NCBI GenBank assembly: GCA_002928955.1
Contig: PERT01000027.1
Span: 1 to 43,319, forward strand
Reading direction: 5' to 3'
DNA length: 43,319 bases
Source: Hyphomicrobium sp.
GTDB taxonomy: Bacteria; Pseudomonadota; Alphaproteobacteria; Rhizobiales; Hyphomicrobiaceae
Each line of letters opens with the position of its first letter. Positions within the stretch are counted from its first letter, which is position 1. Positions 15,966-26,051 of this stretch are shown here, piece after piece. The translations under genes were made by a program, and so were the position numbers. A model generated the notes under the pieces. It saw nothing but the letters and a program-made list of their open reading frames with translations. It was not told the DNA's origin and made no database searches.

Positions 15966-17345
15966 CTATTCGGCCGCTTCGGCTGGCGGAACATGGCGCT
16001 CGTGCATTGTCACCAATTCCTCCGCCACGGACGGATGCAACGCCATTGTCGCATCGAAGTCGGCTTTTGTGGCACCCATCCGCATGGCGATTGCCGCCAT
16101 TTGCACGATTTCGGCGGTTTCATGCCCGAGCACGTGACAGCCGACCACGCGTTGGCTCGCGCGATCGACGACCAGCTTCAAGATCGTCTTTTCGTCACGG
16201 CCCGACAGCGTGGCCTTCATGGGCCGGAAGCGTGACTTGTAGATATCGAGATCGCCAAGGCGCGCGGCGGCATCGGCTTCGGAAAGCCCAACCGTGCCAA
16301 TCTCTGGCGTGGAGAACACCGCGGTAGGGATCATCGCGTAGTCGGCAGACCAGGGCTTGCCGCCGAACTCGCGATCGGCGAATGAATGGCCTTCGCGAAT
16401 AGCAACCGGAGTGAGATTGACCCGATCGGTGACGTCGCCGACAGCGAAGATGCTCGGCACCGACGAACATGACCGCTCGTCGACGATGATCGCGCCAGCC
16501 GGCCCGGTCTTCACGCCCACCGCATCAAGTCCAAGCCCCGCCGAGTTGGGTGAACGGCCGATTGCGAACATAATCTGGTCGGCTTCGAGCGTACCACCAC
16601 CCTTGAGGTGTCCCTTGAGACCCAGCGATGTCTTCTCGACCCGGCTGAACACGTCGCGGGTCAAGACCCGGATGCCGCGTTTGGTCATCTCCTCGGTCAG
16701 CTCGTTTCGCATGTCCTCGTCGAAACCGCGCAGGATTTTTTCGCCGCGATAGATGAGTGTCGTCTCGGCCCCGAGGCCGTGGAAGATGCACGCGAACTCG
16801 ACCGCGATATAGCCGCCGCCCGCCACCACCACACGCTTCGGCAGTTGGAGCAGTTGGAACGCATCATCGGACGTGATGACATGCTCGTGACCGGGAAGGT
16901 TCACGTCGATGTTGGGCCGGCCGCCGGTGGCGATGAGGATCTTTGCCGCGGTAACGGTACGGCCTTGCTTCACGAGGCGAACGGCATTAGGGCCGTCCAG
17001 CACCGCCCGTTCGTCGAATACGGTGACGCCCGCGCGCACTTGCCCCGAGCGATAAATCTTCTCGAGGCGCGCGATTTCGCGATCCTTGTTGGCGATCAGC
17101 GTCGCCCAGTCGAAGGTGTGCGGCCCGACCGTCCAACCGAAGCCCCGGGCGTCCTCGAACTCGTCGCGGAAACGGCTCGCGTAGACCAAGAGCTTTTTCG
17201 GCACGCAGCCGCGGATGACACATGTGCCGCCAAAGCGGTACTCTTCCGCGATGGCCACCCGCGCGCCATGACCCGCCGCGATGCGCGCCGCGCGCACCCC
17301 ACCCGAGCCACCACCGATGACGAACAGATCGAAGTCGTGAGCCAT
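15966..17345 (-). CDS. gor: Glutathione-disulfide reductase
   Basis: NADPH-dependent reduction of GSSG, cytoplasmic flavoprotein dimer. 459 residues from ATG 17345: FAD site VIGGGSGGVRAAR near 9-21, redox-active disulfide GGTCVIRGCVPKK with C42 and C47, NADPH site VVAGGGYIAVEFA, the second FAD motif SIFAVGDVTDR, and the C-terminal interface His-Pro (ALHPSVAEELVTM). The ATG overlaps the rpiA stop (TGATG), so the two genes are translationally coupled. A longer frame back to 17519 lies inside rpiA and is rejected. Linking an NADPH consumer to a pentose-phosphate gene is a sensible pairing. Confidence 0.94.
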   Translation of the reverse strand: MAHDFDLFVIGGGSGGVRAARIAAGHGARVAIAEEYRFGGTCVIRGCVPKKLLVYASRFRDEFEDARGFGWTVGPHTFDWATLIANKDREIARLEKIYRSGQVRAGVTVFDERAVLDGPNAVRLVKQGRTVTAAKILIATGGRPNIDVNLPGHEHVITSDDAFQLLQLPKRVVVAGGGYIAVEFACIFHGLGAETTLIYRGEKILRGFDEDMRNELTEEMTKRGIRVLTRDVFSRVEKTSLGLKGHLKGGGTLEADQIMFAIGRSPNSAGLGLDAVGVKTGPAGAIIVDERSCSSVPSIFAVGDVTDRVNLTPVAIREGHSFADREFGGKPWSADYAMIPTAVFSTPEIGTVGLSEADAAARLGDLDIYKSRFRPMKATLSGRDEKTILKLVVDRASQRVVGCHVLGHETAEIVQMAAIAMRMGATKADFDATMALHPSVAEELVTMHERHVPPAEAAE

Positions 17346-18067
17346 CACAGCGCGCTCCCTTCGAGGTCGAACTGGTCCTCGATGACCTCGATGCCATCGG
17401 GGCCGGCGATGATGGCCGCATCCGCGATGCCGAGGAACATGCCGTTTTCGACAACGCCGGGGATCAGCTTCAGGGCCTCGTCGAGTGCATCGGGCTCCTC
17501 GATCCTGCCGAACGCGCAATCGAAGATGTAGTTGCCGCCGTCGGTGACGAAAGGCTGCCGGTCCTGTCCCATGCGGAGCTTGATCTCACCACGGCAGCCC
17601 GCGTCGGCGGCCAGCATCTCGATCATATTGCGGGTGGCAGCGAAGCCGAAGCGGACCACTTCGACTGGAAGCGGGAAGGCACCGAGCATATCGACGCGCT
17701 TGGAATTGTCGGCGATGACCACCATGCGCTCCGATGCGGTTGCGACGATTTTCTCGCGCAGCAGCGCTCCGCCGCCGCCCTTGATCAGGCGCAAATCGGC
17801 GTCGAGCTCGTCGGCGCCATCGATGGTGAGATCCAACATCGGCGTATCGTCGAGCGTGGTCAGCGGGATGCCGAGTTCCCTGGCCTGTATCCGTGTCGCT
17901 TCCGACGTCGGCACGCACAGCACATCAAGTCCCGCTTTCACACGCGCCCCAAGCAGATCGACCAGGTGCCGAGCCGTCGAACCGGTGCCGAGGCCCAACC
18001 GCATTCCGGGTTCGATCAAGTCCAGCGCGTGCTCTGCCGCGAGACGCTTCAAGGCATTGGAGGTCAT
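17345..18067 (-). CDS. rpiA: Ribose-5-phosphate isomerase A
   Basis: Interconverts ribose 5-phosphate and ribulose 5-phosphate in the pentose phosphate pathway. 240 residues from ATG 18067 ([21 protein letters not shown]). Signature motifs are [42 protein letters not shown] with the catalytic Asp/Glu region, and [15 protein letters not shown]. The product ends [11 protein letters not shown], and its TGA overlaps the gor ATG. The ORF can be read back to 18139, but the shorter start fits the family. Confidence 0.95.
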   Translation of the reverse strand: MTSNALKRLAAEHALDLIEPGMRLGLGTGSTARHLVDLLGARVKAGLDVLCVPTSEATRIQARELGIPLTTLDDTPMLDLTIDGADELDADLRLIKGGGGALLREKIVATASERMVVIADNSKRVDMLGAFPLPVEVVRFGFAATRNMIEMLAADAGCRGEIKLRMGQDRQPFVTDGGNYIFDCAFGRIEEPDALDEALKLIPGVVENGMFLGIADAAIIAGPDGIEVIEDQFDLEGSAL

Positions 18068-18125
18068 GAACCATAAGGTCCCTCTGCTCGTGTGTCGGAC
18101 GTACCCGCGGGCGCGGGCCGTATCA

Positions 18126-19571
18126 TTAAAGCCCGCCAAACATCGTATACTTCATGTCCAGGAATTCTTCGAGCCCGTGATGCGAGCCCTCGCGGCCGAG
18201 GCCCGACTGCTTGATGCCACCGAACGGCGCCAACTCGGTCGAGATCACACCCTCATTGACGCCGACCATACCGAACTCGAGTGCTTCGGCGACGCGCCAT
18301 ACACGGCCGATGTCCCGGGCATAGAAATAGGCGGCCAGTCCGAACGGCGTTTCGTTGGCCATCGCCACAACCTCTTCTTCCGTGTCGAACCGGAAGAGGG
18401 GTGCGACGGGCCCAAATGTCTCTTCCCGCGCGACCAGCATGGCCGACGTCGCGTCGCTCAGGATCGTCGGTTGGAAAAAGTTGCCGCCCTTCGCGTGTCG
18501 CTGGCCGCCCGTGGTTACCGTCGCGCCGCGTGCGACGGCATCGGCGATGTGCTCTTCCACCTTGTCCCTGGCCGCCGAGCTGATCAGCGGACCAATATTC
18601 ACGCCGTCCTCGACCCCCGACCCGACCGCGAGCTTGGCTACCTCCGCAGCAAGCTTCGATGCAAACGTGCGATAGATTCCAGCCTGCACATAAATGCGGT
18701 TTGCGCACACGCACGTTTGTCCGGCATTGCGGAATTTCGATTGCATGGCGCCCGCCACAGCCTTGTCGAGGTCAGCATCGTCGAACACGATGAAGGGCGC
18801 GTTGCCGCCGAGTTCGAGCGCGACCTTTTTCACCGTCGATGCCGCCTGGGCCATCAGAATCCGGCCGACCTCGGTCGAGCCCGTGAACGTGACCATCCGG
18901 ACGAGCGGGTTCGACGTCAGCTCGCGGCCGACCGCCACCGGGTCCCGGCAGGTGACCACATTGAGCACTCCGGGCGGAATGCCGGCCATGTCGGCCAGTG
19001 CGGCGAGGGCCAGCGCGGACAATGGTGTTTCCTCGGCGGGCTTGACGACAGCCGTGCAACCGGCGGCGAGGGCCGGCGAAACCTTGCGGGTGATCATGGC
19101 CGCGGGGAAGTTCCACGGCGTGATGGCGGCGATCACGCCGACGGGCTGCTTCATGACCACGATGCGCGCGTCGCGCTTCGGCGACGGGATGGTCTCGCCG
19201 TGGACGCGCTTGGCCTCCTCCGCGAAGAACTCGACGAAGCCCGCGGCATAGAGGATCTCGCCCTTCGCCTCGGCCAGCGGTTTGCCTTGCTCCTGCGTCA
19301 ACAGCCGTGCGAGCTGGTCCGCGTGCTCGATGATCAGCTCGTACCACTGCCGCAGGATCGCCGACCGTTCCTTCGCGAGCAGCCTGGACCAGGGCCTGAA
19401 CGCGCGGTGCGCGGCCTCGATCGCCACCCGCGTCTCCTTCACACCGAGATCGGGCACGTGGCCCAGTTCCTCGAAGGTCGCCTTGTCGAGCACCGGCAGC
19501 ACAGGTTTGCCGACCCACGCGCCGTCGATATAGGCCTGTGACTTCAGAAGCGTGATGACCTTCTGGTCCAT
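18126..19571 (-). CDS. gabD: Succinate-semialdehyde dehydrogenase-type ALDH
   Basis: NAD(P)-dependent oxidation of an aldehyde, most likely succinate semialdehyde to succinate. 481 residues from ATG 19571 ([20 protein letters not shown]). ALDH landmarks are [46 protein letters not shown], the general base in [21 protein letters not shown], and the catalytic Cys in [17 protein letters not shown], followed by [12 protein letters not shown]. The QTCVCANR form and the end [23 protein letters not shown] match the SSADH/glutarate-semialdehyde group; the exact substrate is inferred. It lies 58 bp upstream of rpiA. Confidence 0.9.
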   Translation of the reverse strand: MDQKVITLLKSQAYIDGAWVGKPVLPVLDKATFEELGHVPDLGVKETRVAIEAAHRAFRPWSRLLAKERSAILRQWYELIIEHADQLARLLTQEQGKPLAEAKGEILYAAGFVEFFAEEAKRVHGETIPSPKRDARIVVMKQPVGVIAAITPWNFPAAMITRKVSPALAAGCTAVVKPAEETPLSALALAALADMAGIPPGVLNVVTCRDPVAVGRELTSNPLVRMVTFTGSTEVGRILMAQAASTVKKVALELGGNAPFIVFDDADLDKAVAGAMQSKFRNAGQTCVCANRIYVQAGIYRTFASKLAAEVAKLAVGSGVEDGVNIGPLISSAARDKVEEHIADAVARGATVTTGGQRHAKGGNFFQPTILSDATSAMLVAREETFGPVAPLFRFDTEEEVVAMANETPFGLAAYFYARDIGRVWRVAEALEFGMVGVNEGVISTELAPFGGIKQSGLGREGSHHGLEEFLDMKYTMFGGL

Positions 19572-19632
19572 GAAACACGACTTTCGAACGGAGACGCCGC
19601 GCGCCATAGCCCGCAGCCATTGCCCATTTCTT

Positions 19633-19702
19633 GTGTTCCGGCGCCGACATTTGATTCCCGTTGCAACGCGCTCCAGATCAAATGTCGGCGCCTAAGGAAC
19701 AC
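19633..19702. repeat. Hairpin element A1
   Basis: GTGTTCC outer arm, then a 16-bp inner stem (19640-19655 with 19677-19692), a 21-nt loop, a TAA bulge on the 3' side and GGAACAC. The same sequence recurs at 43203-43278, there with intact CTAG ends. Here the flanks are CTT and GAG, so the ends have decayed. It is paired with B1 across a conserved 13-nt spacer. Confidence 0.85.
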
Positions 19703-19718
19703 GAGCAACCCTATGATT

Positions 19719-19796
19719 CTAGTGTAGCTTTTGCATCTGGCGTTTGGTTTCGAGGCAGCCCCGAGTGGGGACCAAACGTCAGATGCGCTACACTAG
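19719..19796. repeat. Hairpin element B1
   Basis: 78 bp from CTAG to CTAG: outer 10-bp stem (CTAGTGTAGC and its complement), a TTTT bulge on the 5' side, a 16-bp inner stem with one mismatch and a 22-nt loop. The start of the same element is seen again at 43292 to the window end, in the same relation to an A element. Confidence 0.88.
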
Positions 19797-19912
19797 TGCG
19801 ACTTCGAGGCGCGTTCAACGATCTGCCTTCAATCCCCGCTGCGATTGCGTGACAGCTATGCGTGGCACGGATAGAACGCCTCAGCATCATCCCTTCCCGA
19901 CCGCGGAGCCCC

Positions 19913-20587
19913 ATGAACGGCCTCACTATCGTCTTCGACCTCGACGGCACCCTCGTCGATACCGCGCCCGATCTGGTCGGCGCCACCAATCATGTGCTGG
20001 CAGACCTCGGCGCCGAGCCGCTGCCCGATACCCTCCTCCGCCCCTGGATCAGCCACGGCGCACGCCGCATGGTCGTCGAAGCCCTCGGCATCAGACAGTT
20101 GCCGCAAACAGATGCCGAAATCGACCGTCAGCTCGAGCGGTTCCTTGAGCATTACTCGGCCAACATCGCGCGCGCGAGCCGGCCGTTCCCCGGAACGCTG
20201 CGCGCGCTCGATCAGCTGGCGGAACTGGGCGCCACGCTCGCCGTCTGCACGAACAAACGGGAATACTTGTCGCGGCTTCTGCTCGACCAGTTGGACATGA
20301 CAGGTCGTTTCAAGGCGATCGCCGGACGCGACACATTCGCGGTTTGCAAGCCCGAGCCCGGGCATCTGACCGGCGCTATCGCGCTCGCGGAGGGTGACAC
20401 GCGCCGGGCTGTCATGATCGGCGACAGCGAAATCGACATCGCAACCGCCAAAGCCGCTGGCGTACCGGTCGTCGCGGTCAGCTTCGGTTACACGGAAAGG
20501 CACGTGCGCGAATTCGATCCGAACATGGTCATCGATCATTACGACGAGTTGGTTCAAGCCATTGAGCAGGTCCGTCCGGGCCGATGA
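19913..20587 (+). CDS. gph: Phosphoglycolate phosphatase (HAD superfamily), copy 1
   Basis: 224 residues from ATG 19913 (MNGLTIVFDLDGTLVDTAPDL). HAD motif I is DLDGTLVD with nucleophile D9 and acid D11. Motif II is VCTNK, with the motif III lysine in KPEPGHLTGAI. Motif IV is VMIGDSEIDIATAKAAG. The helical cap begins after LVGATNHVLADLG. It dephosphorylates 2-phosphoglycolate formed by Rubisco oxygenation or by DNA repair. A second, diverged copy lies at 31034-31720, so one of the two may act on another sugar phosphate. The frame opens at 19862, but the added residues are atypical. Confidence 0.87.
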   Translation: MNGLTIVFDLDGTLVDTAPDLVGATNHVLADLGAEPLPDTLLRPWISHGARRMVVEALGIRQLPQTDAEIDRQLERFLEHYSANIARASRPFPGTLRALDQLAELGATLAVCTNKREYLSRLLLDQLDMTGRFKAIAGRDTFAVCKPEPGHLTGAIALAEGDTRRAVMIGDSEIDIATAKAAGVPVVAVSFGYTERHVREFDPNMVIDHYDELVQAIEQVRPGR

Positions 20588-20765
20588 TCGCCTGCAAATC
20601 GATCTGCCGTCCGTTCGCGCCTGCGGTCGCGCGCATGCGACACCAAACCACCCGCACACGGTTGCCGAAGGGTCGCAGTGGCGTCCCTGTGTGGCCACAA
20701 TCTCACCGTTTCGTGAAGCAGGATTTGCGGAACATCAGCCGCCGAATTTCGAAAGGATCTCTCAC
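20588..20765. other. Intergenic region, no gene seen
   Basis: 178 bp. A purine-rich GAAAGGA lies just before the ATG at 20766 and serves as its ribosome-binding site. I found no hairpin or promoter that I would defend. Confidence 0.35.
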
Positions 20766-21050
20766 ATGAAGGCCTCGGCCCGAATCGTCGCCGCCTTTGT
20801 CGCACTGGCCGGCGCGTCCGGCATTGTGTTTGCACAATCCGATGCATCGCAGGCCCCTAAGAGCGCAGAGGACTGTTTGAAATCGGCATTCGAACTGGCC
20901 CAGACTGCTGAAAGTAAAAAGCTTGCCGATTCTCAGCTCGACAAAATCGAAGCCTTGTTGACCAAGATGGAAAGTCATTGCGACGCCAAGCAGTTCGCCG
21001 AGGCCGCGGCGGTCGCCAAGGACATCACCACGGCGATCGAAGCGAAGTAG
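20766..21050 (+). CDS. Small exported helical protein, unknown function
   Basis: 94 residues. The signal peptide MKASARIVAAFVALAGASGIVFAQ has a cleavage site after VFA or AQ. The mature part, about 70 residues, is mostly helical and amphipathic: SAEDCLKSAFELAQTAESKKLADSQLDKIEALLTKMESHCDAKQFAEAAAVAKDITTAIEAK, with two cysteines that could form a disulfide. Short periplasmic proteins of this kind are common in Bradyrhizobium relatives, but I know of no function. A good GGA ribosome-binding site precedes ATG 20766. Confidence 0.75.
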   Translation: MKASARIVAAFVALAGASGIVFAQSDASQAPKSAEDCLKSAFELAQTAESKKLADSQLDKIEALLTKMESHCDAKQFAEAAAVAKDITTAIEAK

Positions 21051-21156
21051 GCTTGGGTTCAAAGTCGTCTCAGGCTCGAACGAACGGCGGCCCAGCCGAA
21101 GAGTGTCCTGCCGCCGTAGTTCGTTCCCGTCTGCCTCGGATGAAGCTGCTGCCATC

Positions 21157-21786
21157 TCACCTGCGGCGCGCGATCAGTCTGACGACCGTCGATGGTCCGA
21201 CGTGACGGACGCCCTCGGCCAGCACCGTCTCGACCTCCTGAAGAAGCTCGACTTCTGCCTCCGCGAAATCGCTGGCGAGGTCGGTTGGCACGACCAGCAT
21301 TTCGGGCGGCGGCCCTCCTGTGCTGCCTTCTTTGCGGCGTTCGAGCTGGCGCGGCGAATAGCATTCCAGGATCACAATGCCGCCGGGTTTGAGTGCGGCA
21401 AGCATTCGGCGATGCATGGCCGGCCGTTCGGCGGGCGGAAAGTGGATGTAGATCGCGGCCACGACGTCGAATTGAGCTTGCGGCCACGGCCAGACATTGA
21501 GATCGGCGGCTCGCGCGTCGATCCGCACTCCGCGCTCGGTGGCCAGCTTTCTGGCCTTCTCGACGCCGACCTGGGACGCGTCGACGGTCACCACGTCGAG
21601 CCCGAGGCCCGCCAGCCAGACGCCGTTACGGCCCTCCCCATCACCCGGCACCAGGGCCTTCTGGCCAGGTGCGAGCCGCGCTTGCTGGCTAGCGAGAAAG
21701 CCGTTGGGTTCGGTGCCGAAGGCAAACACCGGCTCGCTATAGCGCTGATCCCATATCTTCGCCGTCGTCCGCGGTTCCGAATTCAT
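21157..21786 (-). CDS. SAM-dependent methyltransferase (class I)
   Basis: 209 residues from ATG 21786 (MNSEPRTTAKIWDQRYSEPVFAFG). The SAM-binding motif I is ALVPGDGEGRNGVWLAGLG, followed by VVTVDASQVGVEKARKLA (motif II acid) and FDVVAAIYIHFPPAERPAMHRRMLAALKPGGIVILECYSP. The short DQRYSEPVFAFGTEPN head resembles the TehB/tellurite-resistance and thiopurine methyltransferase-like group. The substrate is not predictable. A longer frame to 21861 is possible but atypical. Confidence 0.82.
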   Translation of the reverse strand: MNSEPRTTAKIWDQRYSEPVFAFGTEPNGFLASQQARLAPGQKALVPGDGEGRNGVWLAGLGLDVVTVDASQVGVEKARKLATERGVRIDARAADLNVWPWPQAQFDVVAAIYIHFPPAERPAMHRRMLAALKPGGIVILECYSPRQLERRKEGSTGGPPPEMLVVPTDLASDFAEAEVELLQEVETVLAEGVRHVGPSTVVRLIARRR

Positions 21787-22018
21787 GTCGCCATCTCCAC
21801 GTTGCCGCGTCAACTTGCCGGAAAGCTGAGTATTTGCTTTCTTCTGCGCGATCTTGGCCACGGTTCAGCCGACCGCCTGAGGCCAGACGGCAGTCCGGGA
21901 TGGCCATCAGGACCATCACATTCGCAAAACAATCCTATGGCAGACTTCCCGTCGAGGCGTATTTTCCATCGGGTCCGGCGGCTGGGTTCGGTGGCGTAAT
22001 CCGCGAAGGAATAGGCCT

Positions 22019-22537
22019 TTGCCCATCACTCATGTCACACGTGGCCACCCGCTGGGGGGCGTCCGGCTATCACCAGTCGGGCTCGATGACTTATCGTCGG
22101 TTCGCTATGTTCATATCACAGCGTTCCGCTCTCTCGTCGCCCCGAGCCTTACTGAGCGCGAGACCGAGGCGTGGCTGGTGCAATTCTACCAACCAGCCTA
22201 CACGGAGCGATTGATTGGGACCTCCCTGTTGGGAGCCTGGGTCGGCCGCGAACTGGTCGGCACTGCCGGTTGGACACCGCATGCCTCGGCAGCGGCCACG
22301 GCGCGCATCGACGACTTGTTCGTGCACCCCATGTTCGCCGGCAACGACATCGGCCAACGGCTGATGACGGCCGTCGAAGCGTCTGCGACCCAAAGCGGTT
22401 ACAAGCTCGCGCGGGCCGACGTGCCGCCGGTATCCGCCGGCTATTTCGAGGCGCGCGATTACCGGCTGCTTTCACGCGGCATGCGCGAGATTTCGCCTGT
22501 AGCTGTCCCCGTCGTCTTCATGGCCAAGGACTTGTGA
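22019..22537 (+). CDS. GNAT-family N-acetyltransferase
   Basis: 172 residues. The acetyl-CoA binding region reads ARIDDLFVHPMFAGNDIGQRLMTAVEASATQSGYKLARADVPPVSAGYFEARDYRLLSRGM. There the usual R/Q-x-x-G-x-G/A appears as GNDIGQRL, and the end FEARDYRLLSRG is the typical beta6-beta7 part. The start is TTG at 22019, preceded by AAGGA at a good distance; I see no better ATG in frame. The acceptor substrate is unknown. Confidence 0.78.
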   Translation: MPITHVTRGHPLGGVRLSPVGLDDLSSVRYVHITAFRSLVAPSLTERETEAWLVQFYQPAYTERLIGTSLLGAWVGRELVGTAGWTPHASAAATARIDDLFVHPMFAGNDIGQRLMTAVEASATQSGYKLARADVPPVSAGYFEARDYRLLSRGMREISPVAVPVVFMAKDL

Positions 22538-22614
22538 TTGCGGAGTGCTTAGCTCCCGACGTTTCGCGCCCCTGGTTTTTTGCGCACTGCAGCGCAACGG
22601 GCGAGGCGTTGTCG

Positions 22615-24012
22615 TCAGCCTGACTGTCCGGCCAGCCGCGCAGCGGCGCGTTTCCGGCCGATCAGCGGCAGCAGCATCTTGAGGTCCGGGCCAGATTCGC
22701 GTCCGGTCAAAACGAGGCGCAAGGGATGAAACAGTGCTCGCCCCTTGGTGCTCGTCTCGGCCTTGATGGCCGTGGTCCATTGACCCCATGTCGCCTCGTC
22801 CCATGGCTCGTGGGGTAACAGGCGCAGCGCGACCGCTAGCAGAGCGGGTTCTTCGACAATAGGGGCCACGTTGCCCCCCACCACTTCCCACCATGACCGG
22901 ACGTCGGCGAGAATCCCGATGTTGCCACGAACCGCCTCCCAGAACCGTCGCGCAGTGGTTCCGTCCCTTGCGTCACCGGGTCTGCCACCCACACCGAGTT
23001 CGGCAAGCCGATCGGCCACGGCTGCGTAAGGCAACGTCAGCAGGTGCCTGGCATTGAGCGCGCGCAGCTCCTCGATATCGAAGCGCCCCGGCGCCATCGA
23101 GATTTTCTCGAAGGCCATCATGGCCGCCAGCGCGTCGAGGCTCGACATCGGTTGGACCGCGTCCGACGTGCCAACCAGCGCGGCATGCGCGACGACCGCC
23201 AAGGGCTCGAGCCCTGCTTCTCGGAAGCCCTCGATCGAGAGCGCACCGAGGCGCTTCGACAATGCCTGACCGTCGGGGCCGATGAGCAGGCTGTGGTGTC
23301 CGAACATGGGCGGCTCTCCGCCGAGCGCTTCGAACAACTGGATCTGGACGCCCGTGTTGGTGACGTGGTCCTCGCCGCGGATGACATGGGTGATGCCGAA
23401 TTCGAGATCATCGACCACGCTCGTGAAGGTGTAGAGTGCGGTTCCATCGCCACGAATCAGAACCGGGTCGGACAGCGACCCCGCATCCACCATCTGGTCG
23501 CCGCGAATGCAATCGTTCCAGGACACCATCGTCGGCAGAGGCTCGGTCGTACCTGGCTCTGCGTTGGCAAGCCGGAACCGCCAGTGCGGCCGCCGGCCCT
23601 CCGCAACAATGCTCGCCCGGTCTGCGTCATTGAGTTTGAGCGATGCCCGATCATAGATCGGCGGACGGCCGAGCGCCAATTGCCGCTTGCGGCGGCGGTC
23701 CAATTCATCCTCGGTCTCATAGCAGGGGTAGAGACGGCCCGACGCCTTGAGCCGCTCGGCGGCAGCCGCATAGCGATCGCTGCGCGCCGACTGCCGCTCT
23801 TCGCGCGCCCACTCCAGCCCGAGCCAGGCGAGATCGCGGCGAATGGCGTCGGCGAATGCCTCCGTCGATCGCTCCTGGTCGGTATCGTCGAGCCGCAGTA
23901 TGAACGTCCCGCCGGTCTTTCGCGCGAACAGCCAATTCAACACCGCGGTGCGGATGTTTCCGATATGAAGCCGACCCGTAGGGCTCGGTGCGAAGCGGAC
24001 GATAGGGGCCAT
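22615..24012 (-). CDS. gltX: Glutamyl-tRNA synthetase, second-type GluRS
   Basis: Charges tRNA with glutamate. In alphaproteobacteria a second GluRS can be specialised, for example for tRNA-Gln as a substrate of GatCAB; this is family knowledge. 465 residues. The class I HIGH motif is HIGN in [18 protein letters not shown]. The KMSKS loop reads ALSKR ([19 protein letters not shown]), the form I associate with the second paralogue. The central [23 protein letters not shown] is the GluRS signature. The C-terminal anticodon-binding part is shorter than in E. coli. ATG 24012 gives the standard [13 protein letters not shown] start. Confidence 0.93.
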   Translation of the reverse strand: MAPIVRFAPSPTGRLHIGNIRTAVLNWLFARKTGGTFILRLDDTDQERSTEAFADAIRRDLAWLGLEWAREERQSARSDRYAAAAERLKASGRLYPCYETEDELDRRRKRQLALGRPPIYDRASLKLNDADRASIVAEGRRPHWRFRLANAEPGTTEPLPTMVSWNDCIRGDQMVDAGSLSDPVLIRGDGTALYTFTSVVDDLEFGITHVIRGEDHVTNTGVQIQLFEALGGEPPMFGHHSLLIGPDGQALSKRLGALSIEGFREAGLEPLAVVAHAALVGTSDAVQPMSSLDALAAMMAFEKISMAPGRFDIEELRALNARHLLTLPYAAVADRLAELGVGGRPGDARDGTTARRFWEAVRGNIGILADVRSWWEVVGGNVAPIVEEPALLAVALRLLPHEPWDEATWGQWTTAIKAETSTKGRALFHPLRLVLTGRESGPDLKMLLPLIGRKRAAARLAGQSG

Positions 24013-24111
24013 GGGGAGTTGCGCGGTCCAGTGGTCGAGAGGCGAGGATATCGAAGTGTCGGGGCGAACCCTAAAGTGCTTATCGGATGCTGCAAACCAG
24101 TTTCCCGGAAA

Positions 24112-25341
24112 CTAATCCCACAACCGGAAACCCGCCCACGAGCGCCGGACATAAAGAGACGCCAACAGTCCCAGAAACGCGAGCGCTGCCATGGCGACAT
24201 AGGCCAGAGCGCCAGATCGCGCAAAAAGCGCACCCGCGATCAGCGTGGCAAGGCCCATGGCAATACCCGCCGCCACCGTCGCATAAATCGCTTGCGCGGT
24301 ACCCGTGGCGTTCTCAGGGATCGCGCGATTGATGAAATGGATGGCACCCAAATGCGTCGCGCCGTAGGTTGCGCCGTGTAGCACTTGGAGCGGAAAAAGC
24401 AGCGACAGCGGCGGATCCCACGCCATGATCGACCAGCGAACCACCGCCGACACGGCACCGAGGATCAGCAGGGTCGTGGCCCAGATCCGCTGCATCACCC
24501 ACCGCGAATAGGCGAAAAGCGCAATCTCGGCGACGACGCCGATCGTCCACAATGCGCCGACCATCGCAGGTGCGATGCCTTGACTCTGCCAATGCAGGGC
24601 TCCGAACGTATAAAAAGTCGCGTGCGCACCCTGGATCGCACCGACGGCGACCAGGAACGCCAAAAACACGGAAGACCGCATCAGCCTCTTGGCAACCGCC
24701 GTATCCGGCCAGCGCTTCGAACCCTGCGGCCCGCCCCCCCCCGACGCTGGCAGCGGCAGGGCATGGGCCGCCACGACGGTGAGAACCGCCGCAGCCACCA
24801 TCATCCAGACGCCAGCACCCGCGCCCGCACGTTCGATCACGGCTCCGCCCAGAAACGTGGCTGCGACGAACGCCAGCGAACCCCACAGCCGCATCCGGCC
24901 ATAGTCGAGCCCTCCCGCGCGAACGCCGCCGACCGCGATCGTTTCGGTCAGCGGCATGATCGACGTAATGGCGAGCGCGAACACCACGGCGGAAAGCAAC
25001 ACGGGCCAAAACCCAGGAGCAACCGCCAGCATTACGCCCGCAGCAGTCGCCGACCAGGCCAGCGCGATGATAAAACCGCGGTGGGCATTCCACTGATCGG
25101 CATAAAGCGCGACGGCCGGCGTCACCACGAGCCGAACAAAAAACGGAGCTGAGGTAATGACGCCAATCTCTGACGGTGTGATACCCCGCCAGTCGAGCCA
25201 CACCGGCAGATAAGGCAGATGGACGCCATAGATCAGAAACAGCGCGGCAAAAAAAACGCTCAATCTGAGGGCGAAAGACCCGGCTTCTCCCGGCGGCATG
25301 CCGGTCTGTGCTGCTTCTCGGCCACTGCCGTCGCCTGCCAT
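24112..25341 (-). CDS. Major facilitator superfamily transporter (PPP-like)
   Basis: About 409 residues from ATG 25341, with twelve hydrophobic segments starting SFALRLSVFFAALFLIYGVHLPYLPVWLDWRGI. The early YLPVWLDWRGITPSEIGVI and the later LLFPLQVLHGATYGATHLGAIHFINRAIPENATGTAQAIYA are characteristic of the phenylpropionate permease/nucleoside-transporter-like MFS group (MFS_1_like). Inner-membrane location is certain from the hydropathy; the substrate is not known. A start at 25377 would add 12 polar residues. Confidence 0.85.
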   Translation of the reverse strand: MAGDGSGREAAQTGMPPGEAGSFALRLSVFFAALFLIYGVHLPYLPVWLDWRGITPSEIGVITSAPFFVRLVVTPAVALYADQWNAHRGFIIALAWSATAAGVMLAVAPGFWPVLLSAVVFALAITSIMPLTETIAVGGVRAGGLDYGRMRLWGSLAFVAATFLGGAVIERAGAGAGVWMMVAAAVLTVVAAHALPLPASGGGGPQGSKRWPDTAVAKRLMRSSVFLAFLVAVGAIQGAHATFYTFGALHWQSQGIAPAMVGALWTIGVVAEIALFAYSRWVMQRIWATTLLILGAVSAVVRWSIMAWDPPLSLLFPLQVLHGATYGATHLGAIHFINRAIPENATGTAQAIYATVAAGIAMGLATLIAGALFARSGALAYVAMAALAFLGLLASLYVRRSWAGFRLWD

Positions 25342-25436
25342 GTCAACGCCCCGTCCCTCGACATCAGAACTTGTCACGCCAAAGTGGACGAATCACGTAT
25401 TGGTGACAGAACCTGTGGATAACTCCGATCCGAGCC

Positions 25437-26051
25437 ATGCACCAGACCAACGCTGCCCTCGCCATCGATTCTGAACAAGAGTACCGCGCCATCGAGTGCA
25501 CGCTTCTCGAATCGACGCGCGGCCGCTGGTTTCTGTCCGAGCACGGACGCCGCGCCCGCCGGCTCGACAGCGCGTTACTCGAAGAAGCCATTGGTCGGCT
25601 GCAGTCATCGATCAGGCAGCCGCCAGCATTGCTCGGGCAGTTGAAATCCGAGGTAGACGGCCTGGCGGTATTCATTCGAGATACGCGCGCCGCTTTGCTT
25701 TCGAAGCCGGTTGCGCGGATAGACGCCAATTCCGCCACGCCCCCGGCACAATCCGGCACTTCGGCCGCGATGGGAATTCTGATAGCCGCCGAGACCATGC
25801 ACGAGGCTGCATGGTCGCTTCAGGCTCGCGACGTCGACCCCGAAGGTTGTGAAGCGATCGCGCGCAATGCGGCGTTGATTTATGCCTTGAGTCAGCAACA
25901 GGCGATGGAGTCGCGCCGCGCACTCGATCTTGCTGAAGCACTCGATACGGCCATCACTCGTCTAGCCGCCCTGCGTGATACAATCATGCACGAGTTGCAG
26001 GTCGATGACGGCAACGCTGTCGAAATTGCAGCGCTGAAGCCGATGGCCTGA
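25437..26051 (+). CDS. Hypothetical helical protein, 204 aa, CheZ-like N-terminal motif
   Basis: Soluble, strongly helical, with no signal peptide. The N-terminal EYRAIECTLLESTRGRWFLSEHGRRARRLDSALLEEAIGRLQ resembles a block seen in many alphaproteobacterial proteins of unknown role that show a distant likeness to CheZ/TRGRWFL helices. The C-terminal half (AAMGILIAAETMHEAAW and ALSQQQAMESRRALDLAEALDTAITRLAALRDTIMHEL) suggests a coiled-coil or four-helix bundle. No chemotaxis genes lie nearby. I would not assign a function. The C/D hairpin array begins 81 bp downstream. Confidence 0.75.
   Translation: MHQTNAALAIDSEQEYRAIECTLLESTRGRWFLSEHGRRARRLDSALLEEAIGRLQSSIRQPPALLGQLKSEVDGLAVFIRDTRAALLSKPVARIDANSATPPAQSGTSAAMGILIAAETMHEAAWSLQARDVDPEGCEAIARNAALIYALSQQQAMESRRALDLAEALDTAITRLAALRDTIMHELQVDDGNAVEIAALKPMA

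Noticed and set aside
17532-19541. A 669-codon open frame on the plus strand
   Set aside because: It is the antisense of rpiA and gabD, is rich in Arg, His and Pro without any domain, and both minus-strand genes are certain.
23044-24381. A 445-codon plus-strand frame
   Set aside because: Antisense shadow of gltX; the composition is Arg-rich and it lacks any motif.
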